Shown piece by piece: positions 34,049-45,184 of a stretch of 64,000 bases of DNA. Both the position numbers and the translations under genes were made by a program. This DNA comes from Prostheceraeus crozeri (taxonomy: Eukaryota; Platyhelminthes; Polycladida; Euryleptidae), in NCBI GenBank assembly GCA_907163375.1, contig CAJQUW010004792.1:31610-95609 (forward strand). The letters run 5' to 3'. The notes under the pieces were generated by a model. That model made no database searches, was not told the origin of the DNA, and worked only from the letters and a program-made list of their open reading frames with translations. Positions within the stretch are counted from its first letter, which is position 1. Each line of letters starts with the position of its first letter.

Positions 34049-34836
34049 CACTGTAAATCGCTGGATACGAAAAGTACATACAAACATATACCAAAATCAC
34101 ATACAATTTGAAACTAACATCTGATACGAGATTCTCGTATATTTACAGAGATCTGCCATGTTATTCATACCACATCTTACCTACTTTCGTATGTGATTGG
34201 TATGTAGCGATACGAACTATTCTATCTGTGATTGGCTGTTTTACACTGAAATACGAATTGTTGGTATGTTTTATATACGAGACCCGATGCAAATTGGTCC
34301 TCATTCGTATGTGTTTCGTATGAATGACTTTAAGTCACATAGCAAAAAAATAACTTATATTACATACTACTTACAAATAACTTCTTTCCAGTAATACCAG
34401 TCGTGATTATTTCTTTGTGAAAGTGTGGTATTTTATCTAGATTAGGTTTATTGTGAAATTAAAGCTACATATCATCTTTGCTACTTGCCTTGTGGCATTC
34501 GCAAGACTCATCATTAGCTCATTTCCATGAACTAAGTAGATAAACATCATTTCAATAAAGCGATTACTTTCGAGCAACCATGTTGATTTATATATCTCAA
34601 ACATAACTATTTTACTGTGATCTTTATTGACAAAGGGCCTTAAATCAACATATATTAGAAATCATTGATGCTTTCCTTTAACATTGTGCTGGTATGGCTT
34701 TAGTATGTAAAGCATACCACATTTGAAATAACATACGAAAAGCATACAAATATATACCAAGATAATACAGAAATATACCAAAAAGTATTTTGGTATGCGT
34801 CCTTCGTATGTGATTGGTATTGAGTGATTTACAGTG
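34049..34836. mobile_element. 788-bp MITE with CACTGTAAATCGCT ends
   Basis: Ends CACTGTAAATCGCT and AGTGATTTACAGTG. Same family as 41380-42365 (many shared blocks, for example GATCTGCCATG/GATCTGGTATG and TGTGATTGGCTGTTTTACA). The flanking dinucleotide reads TG on both sides here and TA in the other copy. Non-coding; nested inside the large TTAA element. Confidence 0.85.
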
Positions 34837-34907
34837 TGATACATAATTTTATGCATAATTTATGCGTATCGAAACGAAATTTCTTCCCGAAGATTAAGTA
34901 CCCATGC

Positions 34908-34940
34908 TTGGGACAGGCCTTTTTTGGAGACCTGTCCCAA
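34908..34940. repeat. Short hairpin
   Basis: TTGGGACAGG and CCTGTCCCAA with a 13-base loop. It lies upstream of a T-rich tail-like run (35218-35262: AATAAAGAG followed by ATTATTT repeats) that could be a retroposon 3' end, but nothing confirms that. Confidence 0.6.
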
Positions 34941-35512
34941 AATTGACAGGATTGATTTGTTCTTTTCTAGATTGATTTGAATTCGATCTCTTCGATCTCA
35001 TTCGATCTCTTGCTTCGCTGCAGGACGGTCGGATTTCTAGCGACTTCTGGTGAATACTGTTTGGTCGTTCTTTCATCTGACATCTACCATCTAGTGCTTT
35101 GCATGCAATTATGCTGATATCTAATTTTGTAAGTTTTATTTTGTTTTTATTTTTCATCTCATTCATTTCATCTCATGTCAATTGAAAATATGTCATGCGT
35201 TCACCGAATACTTACTGTGAAGCAATAAAGAGATTATTTATTATTTATTTATTATTCATCATGACCGAAAAGAGGAAATTCTAAGGATAAAGATGAAAGG
35301 AATCATGAAAATCTGTTCAGAACTATAGATTTTACAGACGAAAGACATGTTTTTGACAAATGTTGTTACATTAGATGGATTTACCCAAAGGCTATGTGCA
35401 ACTTGTGCATCGATTTTGTTGGTATGGCTCTGCTAGAAAGTTACGAAAATTATCGGAGAAGTTGATATTTTGCCAATCAAAGTGATTGTTATTTAAGTCT
35501 AGTACTTTGCAG

Positions 35513-35880
35513 ATGTGACTTGTGTAATTTTTTTGACGCGCTTAAAGTGCAACAGAAGGATGTTATCTATAAGTTTACGCGCAAGCTCCGCCAATCTTTC
35601 TATAGAGGCTCTACCAATAAGCCATTTATTGCTCTTTTCAAGAAACATCAAGGTGTAAATAAAGGCTCTCTGGTCACCTTCGCGCGGTCTATTCATAATT
35701 ATGATTGCAATATCGGTATATTTTATATCGATTTCCTGTACCAAAACTACACTGTTCGAAAAAAGTCCTCGGACAAACTTTTTTACTCTTTTCTACAGGT
35801 TTTTCCGTTTGTTAATATGAATCTGTCAGTTATTAACGGCGTTGTGCATTCATTAACGTCATTTTGCAATGTTCCGTGAC
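35513..35880 (+). CDS. Unrecognised open frame inside the TTAA element
   Basis: After a possible acceptor (ACTTTGCAG at about 35505-35513) the frame stays open for over 120 codons, beginning CDLCNFFDALKVQQKDVIYK and continuing with a basic, well-mixed composition. The last third overlaps a fragment of another repeat (from about 35748, matching the end of the palindromic family at 46826), so a real coding part would end before that. It may be an exon of the transposase gene, a second protein of the element, or chance. No family was recognised. Confidence 0.3.
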
Positions 35881-36226
35881 ATTTCACATTGAATAGCTGC
35901 AATTGTCTCTTCGCTTAGTAGCCCAGCCATGGACACAGAATCCATGATCGATGATTCCAATAAATCCATGGAAAATTCAAAATTCAAAATCATTGTTGGT
36001 AAGCATGTTTAATGATTGGAAAGCTTATATGCATTGTCAAAATACATTGATCATCATTATTGAACCAAAAATACGCAATTAGGCCTATGATATCTTAAAA
36101 ACTTGCATTGATGATTCATGATTGACATAAAATGTGCAGATTTCAAAATTGGTAACCTTTCAAAATTTGAAATGAAATTGGCAGATCTGCTGATCTTCAC
36201 CATTTTCATTTCAACTTGTATCGAAC

Positions 36227-38273
36227 ATGCCTACGCACTGTAAGACACACGAAGAATGCAGAGCATGCGTTTGTATTTTATGCTTCTCCAAGACCAAAGT
36301 TATGCGAAACATTTCTGATGCTGCCCGCGAAGTGATTCGAAAATTAAATGTGGATATTAGTGACTTCGATGACATCAGATTTCCTACGTCGCTGTGTAGT
36401 AACTGTCATGCAATTGTGTATGAATATAAAAGGAGCAACTGAAATACAAATTTTCGATTATTCTCAACTTGGAAACCTGCGTCCTTTAACGAGGAGTAAC
36501 CTGAAGTGCATGTGTCTTGTTTGCGATATTGCACGAGCATCAACAACGTCAAATTTTGGACTGTCAAATTCTGTTATACACAAGCGCCAACCAGGACCAA
36601 CATATGTGGCAAATGTTCCACTAAAAACACCGAATGTAGTGAATCTCTGTTCATACTGTCTCACTGCGATTGGCAAAGGTAAACCGCATACATGTACTCA
36701 AGCTACGCGACATGAGAATCTATTATCCTTCGCTGCGGATTCACCTAATTCAAGTGCACCACGACGTTCAGAAGAACAATTGGCATCTGCGATTATAAGA
36801 CAGAAAGTTCGTGAGTCCGATGACACTTCGTTCAAGCTTTCCTCGATCAGAGGCCAACCCTTGAGGGTCGATGTTGCCAAGAGCCCGCAGCCTGAAAAGG
36901 TAACAGCTGACGACATGCAGAGAATTCGTTCAGATTTAAGGTTATCGACCAACCAGACAAAGGCTCTTGGAAAACACATTCGTTCTGCTTTCGGATCCAG
37001 AAATCCAACTGAGCCGTACTTGCGAGAGAAATTGCAACTTGTATCTCATCAAGTCGATGACATATTTACTTATGAAGTTCACCAATTTGACTCTTCGGCG
37101 AGTAAGGCATTTTCATCGCTCCCAGTTGTGTATTGTACAGACATTGAAGCCTTGAAAGATCGTGTTGTCGCCCACAGACATCCTCAGGGTGGCGTCGAAG
37201 TAGATTCAGTTATTGGTCTGGACGGAGGTGGAGGTTTCCTCAAAATCTGTGTAACATTTCGATTACCTCATGATCCATCATCTGAAAGCACAACTGTGGT
37301 GAGAAGCAAACTATCCGATGGCGTTGCTGAGAGAAATCTGAAAGATACAAGTGTGCGCAAGTTACTTGTCATTGCTATCGTTCCAGACGCAAAGGAGACA
37401 TATCGCTATGTACTGTTACTGTGGAATTTATTAAAACTTACGTCTCCTCAAACATTACATCCCTTTACTTGTTGTATGGATTTAAAGTTATCAAACACAA
37501 CAATCGGTTTGATGGCACACGCATGTTCTCATCCATGCACGTGGTGCAATTCATCGAAGGAAAAATTGGATTCTCGTGGTGAACTGAGAACTTTGGGAAG
37601 TGTACGTCGTCAGTACTGGTCGTTTGTTGACTCGGAGAAGGACACAAAGAATGCCAAACATTTCGGTAATTGCATTCACTCACCCATCTTCAAAGGCCCA
37701 GATACCACTAAGGTAATCGATATAATTCCACCTCCGGAGCTACACTTGATGTTGGGCGCGGTGAACTTGTTATTTGTAGACTTGCAAAAGAAGTGGCCAG
37801 AAGTTTTGCGATGGGCCTCATCTTTGAATGTTGAGAGAGAGGCAATTCATGGCGGTGCTTTCGCGGGCAACGCATGCCGAAAACTCCTGAAGAATGTGGA
37901 TCTATTGCAAGAACTTGCTCCCATTGAGCTGAGAGACTATGTTTGGGCATTTCGCGCCTTGAATGATGTAGTATTGAGTTGCTTTGGGAAAATATTGCAA
38001 AATGACTATAAGGGTAAGATTATGTCTTCAATCATTGTTTTCAAGCTTTGGGTCTACAAGTGTCTCCGAAGATTCATGCCATACTGTTCCACGTGATTGA
38101 CTTCTGTGATCGTAAAGAAACCGGACTCGGCATGTGATCAGAACAAGCTTTTGAATCGGTTCATGCAGACTTTACACATGTGTGGCAAAAATACAAAGTG
38201 CCGACAACACATGAAAGATTTGCTGATCGTTTTCTCCGGTCCGTACAGGAGTATAACGGAAATCATTTTTAAT
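36227..38273 (+). pseudogene. Zinc-finger DDE-like transposase of the TTAA element, broken
   Basis: ATG at 36227 opens a 71-codon frame with C-x2-C pairs (CILC, CSNC). A one-base shift at AAAAGG near 36430 leads into a long frame to 38096 with two more cysteine clusters (CMCLVC; CSYC ... HTC). Candidate catalytic region: GLDGGGGFLKI (first Asp), CMDLKLSN (second Asp), CTWCN just after it, and PPPELHLMLGAVN. A second shift near 38035 continues LQVSPKIHAILFHVIDFCD, then a stop where a Trp is expected (TGA at about 38133), then SEQAFESVH (candidate Glu) to about 38273. I recall similar unnamed proteins from cnidarian and insect genomes. The order of zinc clusters, Asp, Asp, CxxC and Glu fits RNase H-fold transposases. 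Three lesions make it inactive. Confidence 0.65.
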
Positions 38274-38835
38274 CAACTGCCTATGAGCTATGAATGCATT
38301 ATGAATTGAATTCATACTTTATTATTTTGTACTACTGAAATTCAATACATGTACATGCATATTGGAATAATACGTTTTCATGTAAGATGCCATACTTGGA
38401 GAAATGGAAATCAGTTTTAGCCTCAGCGTCCTCGAATTGACCCGTGTCAGTCATATAGATGTAATAAAAATTTATTTATTTTCTTAGAAAGATAAAGAAC
38501 TCTATATATGACTCATACTACTTACTAACGTCGCCGTGAACATATTTGGCCATTTATTTTTATGTTATTTTTGTCTACAATGATAAATTAATTATTATTA
38601 GCCTGAATTGTACACGTTAAATGTCGTCTAACGACCATTAAACTTTAGAACCCACGTGAATTTTGTCGATCTAAGTACAAAAATACATTTTTCTATACTA
38701 CTCATAAAGATATCGACAAAAAATTTCTAAATTGTGCCAAAAATATTCGCCAACCAAAGAGTTTTCGAATGGTGTATGATTTATGCGAGTTCTAATTTTT
38801 TCAATTAAACGTCATTCTGGACCACCGTGCGGATA

Positions 38836-39215
38836 TCGCAGGATATTGGAGGTGACAATCGTCGGCTGATTTTGTCAGTAATTTTGTAGGATAATTGTCG
38901 GTCTACGGTTTACAGTGACTTTCAAAATTTCGTTAAACGACCAAATGTCCATTTGACCGAGACCACAAAATTATCGGTCAGGAGACAACAAAAATATATC
39001 ACAATTACAAAACTTGTACAATTACTCATTTGGTGTGGTCGTCACTATGATTTTCGAATTCAGCGTGAAAAATTGTCCTTATATAAAAATTTTCAAATAA
39101 AACGAAGTTGCAAAGTTGAAAAGCCAAAAATTGCCCAAAATGTTGTTATATAAAATGGATTTACCCCTTTGGTTATATTTATTGATTTTGCAATTCTTTG
39201 ACACGCTTATGAGTT
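38836..39215. repeat. Right terminal inverted repeat of the TTAA element
   Basis: Inverted copy of 32977-33288 with about 70 bp of extra sequence around 38970-39040. Confidence 0.88.
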
Positions 39216-39559
39216 TTAATATAGCTCTGCACCATCAGATCTGATACTTCAGCCATCTTCAGCGATTCTTTAGGCGTATACCGAATCACAAGTATTCATG
39301 GTCATTCAATTCTTCATTTACATACAGAAGCTGATACATGTTCGATGATTTGACCTCCACGATATTGCATGGCAGCGTCGTGCCATGACGTGCATATTAC
39401 ATGACGTCATGGTGCAACTGAGACCTAGGGAAACTGGTTACCGTGTATATGTTACGACATTCAGTTTCCTACTAGGAAAATATATCTGGGTTTCAGTTTC
39501 CCAGGGGGAAACTTAGACACGGCTTACAACTTCCTATCGTAAATTCAGACCTAGAGAAA

Positions 39560-39730
39560 CTGAATCTCGTAACACCGGCTTTCACGCTGGAGCAAATCAA
39601 TGCTGAGCTACGTCGGAGTCTCCCGCTCAAGCCACATGTTTCTGTCAGCACGTTACACCGAGCACTAGATGCGCAGCTGATAACGATGAAGAAGATGGAG
39701 AATGTGGCAGAACGCAACACTGGCTCAACT
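39560..39730 (+). pseudogene. Fragment of an IS630/Tc1/mariner-type transposase
   Basis: The plus-strand frame gives TLEQINAELRRSLPLKPHVS and then STLHRALDAQLITMKK. This matches the second helix-turn-helix segment found between the N-terminal domain and the DDE core of IS630/Tc1/mariner-type transposases ('...LRRRLP.KP.IS.TTL.R.LDG...'). The catalytic region is not found downstream. It is a short isolated fragment unlike the other Tc1 copies here. Confidence 0.5.
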
Positions 39731-40229
39731 GTCCGAACAAAATCTATCCGAAATCACTGCCGCGGGTTGTCAAGCTTCCTGGAGAAAGCTACGTCAGCTG
39801 ATTCCTCGATGAATTCGACAAGAAGATATTGCTGACAATCATGCCTAACTTTTTGTATAGTTTTGCATGTAAATATGCACCATATATTCTGGATAACTTG
39901 ATTTTTTGGTATAATTAGAATTGAAAGCTCGGGGATTCTTTTGCTTTGATTAATTTTTATGCAATAAAATCTATTTAACTTTTCGGCCATAATTTTTATT
40001 TGGGAGGATATAGGCTATAATTTCAAAATGAATATAATTAGAAAATTATGTAGGATAGTCACAGTATTGTGCAATATGTCGCTAAACAATGGTAGATATC
40101 TCGATTGCGTGAGACATGCCGTTTTTCATTGAGAAATGTCGATCTATTGAACGATGTCGTTAATCAATGACAAATTTCATAAAAAATGAGAAATGCCGTT
40201 TATTTATCAACTTTAACGTTAATCTACGA
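39731..40229. other. No gene seen
   Basis: AT-rich sequence with nothing recognisable. Confidence 0.5.
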
Positions 40230-40563
40230 CAGATTCATACTAACAAACGGGAAAACCTGTAGAGCGATTTTTCATAGGTTCTAGCAATAGTTTGACGTTT
40301 CTCTTTGGTGCAATTGTAGCACATACCCGAAACTTTCTCTCAATCACTCGAATTTTCAAAAATGTCTAATGCAGAAACGGTAAAGAAAAATGAAGAAATC
40401 CGGTCAGCAGAGTTATTAGAAAATCCGTTATTTTTTGGAATTTTCAAGTTTGCAAATTTCATGTTCGCAAATTTATCAACTTGCTCGGCTATGTATCAAC
40501 TTCACACATCTAAAACCATCGATCGATATCATTGCATTTGCATGTAAACATGGAAGCTACTGA

Positions 40564-40892
40564 CATTGTTATATTTACATGCCTATTTTGAGGTCAGCAA
40601 TGATCCAACTGGAGGTCGCGTAAGCGACCTCCAGTTGGATCATTGCTGACCGAGAAATAGACATATATAATTACATTGTTCAGGTTATCTATGGTACTAT
40701 ACAGAACTATGCCCAGTGTGATGTATCATGGACGCATATGAAGCGCCATATTTCATTTTATTTTATTCTGCGTCAATTAAGACGTCAATTATCTAGCTTA
40801 TGTGTGCTTCATATATCTAGGCGTTTCATGACCTCTTTTTTCATCATTGTTGACCGCTTATTAGCAAATAGTACCATAGATAGTCTGAACAA
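40564..40892. mobile_element. Palindromic insertion of about 330 bp
   Basis: Defined by comparison with the uninterrupted sequence near 47310. Its outer parts are inverted copies (TTATCTATGGTACTAT near 40686 versus ATAGTACCATAGATAGTC near 40867). It also contains a perfect hairpin at 40592-40651. Non-coding. Confidence 0.65.
40592..40651. repeat. Perfect hairpin, 28-bp arms, 4-base loop
   Basis: GGTCAGCAATGATCCAACTG and on to GGTCGC, loop GTAA, then the exact inverse. There are no mismatches across 28 bp. Confidence 0.95.
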
Positions 40893-41379
40893 TGCACTAT
40901 GACACTGTAGTCTACCATTGATGTCAATAGATATACTAGTGATGTCACTGTAGAGAAATCTACTGTTAAGTAATAGATAATGCATAGATTTGAGGTCATT
41001 ATTGCTATAATTACCGACAGCCGAAGGCTCGAGGTTATTATGACAAATAATGACCGAAGAAATCTATGCATTATTTGTTATAATGCATGAGTTTTTTCAT
41101 AGAAGTCTTCACCAGGTTAATAATTTCCAATCATGAAAATAATTACCTCCTTCGCAGAACTGATTAACCTGTGGGCATAGAAAGCCTTGAATAATCATGC
41201 ATTATGCAAGAGTTACCTGTTATGACACACTACTGCGCAATGCCATTATTCGTACTTCGAGAACATATTTTGTGCGACGAGAAGTAGTACGCAAATGACT
41301 TAATTTTACTAATCTGATGAGTTGTAAGCCTGAGCTAAAAATTATGGTAATGATGGCTGTAAATGTAGATGTATTCATA

Positions 41380-42365
41380 CACTGTAAATCGCTGGATACG
41401 AAAATTACATACAAACATATACCAAAATTACATGCAATTTGAAACTAACATCTGATACGAGATTCTGGTATGTCTACAGAGATCTGGTATGTTTTTCATA
41501 CCACATCTCACTTACTTTAGTATGTGATTGGTATGTAGCGATACGACCTATTCTATCTGTGATTGGCTGTTTTACACTGAAATACGAATTGTTGGTATGT
41601 TTTATATACGAGACCCGATGGAAATTCATCCTTATTCGTATGCCTCTGGTATCCATTTGGTATGTGCAGCTTTAAGTCACATAGCAAAAAATTGTATGTA
41701 CTACATACTACTGTCAAATAACTATTTTCGGTAATACAAGTGGTGAATATCTTTTGTTTGACAGAGTGATATTTGAGTACATTAGATTTATTGTGAATTT
41801 TATGCTCCACGAATATGCGGTCGATGCTACTTGTCTGGCAACATTAACAGGACGCTTATTTAACTACTTTATGATCCAAGTTGATAAACATCATTTCATT
41901 GAAACGATATCTTTAGTGAAATCATGCTGACTTATATATCCCAAACATGACTATTTTTGCGTTCATGAATTATAATGAGGTTTTATTTCGGATTGATAAT
42001 ATGCTTAATTTCAAAATTACATAATGCATAATTGTTGATGGTTGAAATCTTATTGATTATTCATGAAATCCTTAGACTTACGTGTATTAAAATCGAATTC
42101 AATATTGAAAGAATGACTCTTGAATGTCATTATCTCACTACTTACAAAGCAGTAGTAGCATTAGTGTGATCTTTATTGACAAAAGGTCTGAAATCAAGAT
42201 ACTTTGGACATGATTTTTGCTTTCTTTTAACATTGTGCTAGTATGGCTTTAGTATGTAAATCATCCCACATTTGAAATAACATAAGAAAGGCATACAAAT
42301 ATATACCAAAAAAATATTTTGGTATGCATCCTTCCTATGTAATTGGTATTGAGCGATTTACAGTG
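41380..42365. mobile_element. 986-bp MITE with CACTGTAAATCGCT ends, TA flanks
   Basis: Ends CACTGTAAATCGCT and AGCGATTTACAGTG, flanked by TA (41378-41379, 42366-42367), which suggests a Tc1/mariner-type source. Absent from copy B of the duplication, so it inserted after (or was lost from B since) the duplication. Longer than the copy at 34049-34836 because of extra internal AT-rich sequence. Non-coding. Confidence 0.88.
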
Positions 42366-43683
42366 TACATGCTCAAGGGAATTAAAAACAGATTCAAATT
42401 GATGACCCAATTTATTGCGTTGAAAGCTGTGGGATGAACAATCTTTTGATCTTAGGCCTTTATTGATGACCGCGAGCTGACGTATAGCAAGGAATGTGAT
42501 TTTTCCTGATCTATCAGGAAATCCTGATTTTTGGGTTGATTTCGGTCACTTTTGAGACAAGTATTTGAGTTAGTATGGAAGGAGTATAGAGAGAATATAA
42601 GCTTATAGTATAGATAACAACAACTCGTTACATTGAATTTGTATAATTTACACGTGGCTTGCAAATATGACCCCTGTATGATTGTGATTGTTTCATTGTG
42701 ACTCAATGCTAGGTTTTAATCATGTATGTTCTCACATGCGCTTCACCTAAGTATACACGCAGATTATTTGGGCCGCATGCATCACTTAGCGTGCTGCTTT
42801 TGTTGTCACTTGCCATATCAATTTTGTGTCACTTCATTTCTTGCATAATATCGAACTATGCCAGGCAATATGTGAATTTAGCCTACCACACTAATGGTTC
42901 CACTGTTAATGTAGTAATGAGTGTTTATGGCGGACGCCCTTCAAAATTTGTTTCCTGATTTTTTTGGTTTGGTCAATCACATCCCTGTTATAGGTCCCTA
43001 AGAGTCTGTGACAAAGTGGTAACTAAATATGTCATCAACTTTTCGTTTCAGTAGATGTCAAAAGACCGGAGTGTTGCGGAACCTGTACAACTTCAGTCGA
43101 AATTGATAGCGTGACGTTAGCTTATCAAACAATTATCTCCTATCCACTGCCAAATGATCGGTTAATAGGCTCTATTGGTGTTGCATTGAAATACATCCTT
43201 GCATCTCGAAGATCCACGTGTTAAATAAAGCATTACATGTAGTTAAATTCAAGATTTGGAGTAATTTTACAATAGATCGGTTGAGGAATTCAAAATGCTT
43301 CAAAAATTCACGCAATCTAGAATAATGGATTCTGGAAACTTCAGGTTATCTGAAAAAGAAGGCTTCAATACTGCATGCATATGTTGCTTGTATGCCTAGT
43401 CCTCCTATAAACTATTTAAAAACAGCTCTCAGCATTTATGTCACTCAACATACGCATAAGTAGGTACTCTCATGCAGTCCCATAATGCTGTCTTTGATTT
43501 CACTCAACATTATTTTCGGAATGAGTGCCTCAATGGTCGACATCAGCCCAATTAAATATCGTCCGGCTGGCCGACGCAATGAGTATCCTCGACCGGTCTT
43601 CAAAGTTTGCACCCGGTTTCAAATCAGATGCACTCAGTAATTGAATAATTAAATATACCAAATGTTTTCTTCAATGGTGAAAC

Positions 43684-43872
43684 TTGGAAGCGCTTGAATT
43701 ATATAAGAAGATTATGAATTATGAAGAAGACTTGAATTATGAAGATATTTGTCTAAATTCTACAATTTTTAGCATTGATGGTATCAAATATACTAGATTT
43801 TTTGCGCTTAATTTGTATACAATTCCGGTGTTAATTCCTATGCCGGAGCAAGGAAGGAGTTCGATGACATAA
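43684..43872 (+). pseudogene. Conserved open frame in duplication copy A, unrecognised
   Basis: Reads NYEEDLNYEDICLNSTIFS and on to LNLYTIPVLIPMPEQGRSS. Copy B keeps the same frame (53201-53422). A 2-base indel separates the copies just upstream. It could be an ectodomain exon of the gene whose immunoglobulin-like part lies downstream, but there is no diagnostic motif. Confidence 0.25.
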
Positions 43873-44263
43873 TCGTAAATTGGTTAACATCAATAAAATT
43901 GTAGTTACTCCTTCAACGGGCAAAAATGAAAAGAATGTATAAATCACATTAATGTATATTCATGGCCTTCTCATGAAGTGATACAAAACTGTTCAGTCGT
44001 TGACTTTTCTTAATTTAGAATACATATATGGCAACATCAGCAATTATGTGGGCTCTCCTACAATGAAGCAATATTCGAGCAGATGAGAGGTACGCGTCTC
44101 CTTCCACCCTCACTGGACAGTTACTAACAGATTAAGACTATTACGCCCGTTACCCAAGCCTTCGGAAACCCCGAATAGAGAAGCCCCAAAAAACAGCTTC
44201 TCTATTCACTTTATTTATCAATGAAATTTAGTTAAAAGTCGGTCGGTTGAACGATTAGATGAT

Positions 44264-44675
44264 GTGACCTTTGTCATGCAATTTGTTTTTTGTTTCGAGA
44301 TGACTAGAAAGTTATCAATTCAAAGGAAAGTCATGGAAAATGTGACAGGTTTGAATTTTGTAGCTCAATTAATAATCACTTACGTGATCTTTGAAGAAAA
44401 GGGAATATGGACCTGTCGGGCTGACAATGCTTTGGGAGGGCAGAATACTCCTTCACATTGGACGTGAAAACACTGCACATAAGAAGTGTGAATATTTTAT
44501 TTTTGTTTGTGTTGTATGTTTTATCACAGCAGTACTCATATCCAAATGCCTATGTTTTGCGATGAGGAAGATTTGCGAAATGGCTCCAAAAGATAGCAGC
44601 TCATTGTACAATACATCACAAGAAAGAGCTGAAACGAAGGAAAGGAGGATTATCTTGTCAGAAATGATCAAATAG
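44264..44675 (+). pseudogene. Ig-like domain plus transmembrane segment remnant, copy A
   Basis: One frame ends LIITYVIFEEKGIWTCRADN followed by ALGG. That is the late part of a C2-type immunoglobulin fold (D/E-x-G-x-W-T-C-x-A-x-N-x-x-G). A second frame continues AEYSFTLDVK, which looks like the last strand. A third gives EYFIFVCVVCFITAVLI, a good transmembrane segment, and a charged tail (APKDSSSLYNTSQERAETKE) to a stop at 44673-44675. Two frame changes within about 30 bp separate these parts, and they are the same in copy B, so the gene was already damaged before the duplication or the boundary is misread. A surface receptor is implied, but no named family. Confidence 0.45.
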
Positions 44676-44998
44676 AAATACACGAAAATGCAATTTAGAT
44701 AGAGGTTCTCGACATAAGTGAGCCACAATTTTTAGCATGGAATGAAGACATTACTTTTCAAATGACAGCCTAAATCGCTGTCGCCAGACGATTTAAGTTG
44801 ATCATTTGAAAGGTAATGCATGCATTGCTACTGAACCTAAAATCTGTGACACCAAATATCTGAGATTTAAGTCAATGATAAACGCAAATCTATGATAACT
44901 TTCAACAAACTCCATGCGGCTCACAGCTTTTAAATGCACAGTGTGAGATATCTAAGAGTTCAAATTATGAATCATAGTAATCGCCACAAAGCATTGCT

Positions 44999-45184
44999 AT
45001 GTCGCTATTAGAAGGTGGTAATGCAAAATCATCTGAAGCTGTAAAGAGGCTAACAATGACAGACTTGCTGACTGATAATATAGATCACAGTAATCTGCAA
45101 GGAGAGGCTGACAAATATGCTTTCATATCATTGTCAGCCTCTCTCAGCAGAGAGGCGAAATCAGATATCCACGAATCCATCTGA
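44999..45184 (+). CDS. Short conserved open frame, copy A
   Basis: MSLLEGGNAKSSEAVKRLTM and on to ADKYAFISLSASL, 61 codons. Copy B (54556-54747) keeps it open with conservative changes and the ends differ. It contains a perfect inverted repeat AGAGAGGCTGACAA / TTGTCAGCCTCTCT. It may be a cytoplasmic exon of the receptor-like gene upstream, or chance. Confidence 0.25.
   Translation: MSLLEGGNAKSSEAVKRLTMTDLLTDNIDHSNLQGEADKYAFISLSASLSREAKSDIHESI

Larger units (their letters stand above)
32977..39215 (+). mobile_element. Unclassified 6.2-kb DNA transposon with long TIRs and TTAA flanks
   Basis: The left arm (32977 to about 33288) and right arm (about 38836-39215) are inverted copies over more than 300 bp, starting AACTCATAAGCGTGTCAAAG. 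The right arm has about 70 bp extra. Both ends abut TTAA (32973-32976, 39216-39219), as for piggyBac- and Kolobok-type elements. Inside lie a broken zinc-finger/DDE-like gene (36227-38273), a second open frame (35513-35880) and nested MITEs (33207-33636, 34049-34836). The encoded protein does not look like piggyBac. I cannot assign a superfamily by reading. Confidence 0.85.
40255..41000. repeat. Copy of the palindromic repeat family, interrupted by an insertion
   Basis: 40255-40563 and 40893-41000 match consecutive parts of the arm at 46870-47400 (TTTTTCATAGGTTCTAGCA; then TGCACTATGACACTGTAGTC). The piece 40564-40892 is absent from the other copy, where GAAGCTACTGACA runs directly into ATGCACTATG, so it is an insertion. 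Confidence 0.75.
41230..45175. repeat. Segmental duplication, copy A
   Basis: Aligns in order with copy B at 46675-54745. Shared pieces are 41230-41355 with 46675-46810; about 42370-42445 with 48366-48456; 43077-43128 with 48463-48508; and 43129-45175 with 52676-54745. The last and longest piece differs by only occasional substitutions and small indels. A-specific sequence: the MITE at 41380-42365 and about 630 bp at 42446-43076. Confidence 0.9.

Noticed and set aside
36464-37950. Minus-strand open frames of 70-93 codons inside the TTAA element
   Set aside because: They overlap the transposase-like gene antisense and have no motif.
36227-38273. Calling the zinc-finger transposase a RAG1 homologue
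   Set aside because: RAG-type elements have CAC-starting ends with 5-bp duplications, whereas this element has TTAA flanks. Only the domain arrangement is similar.
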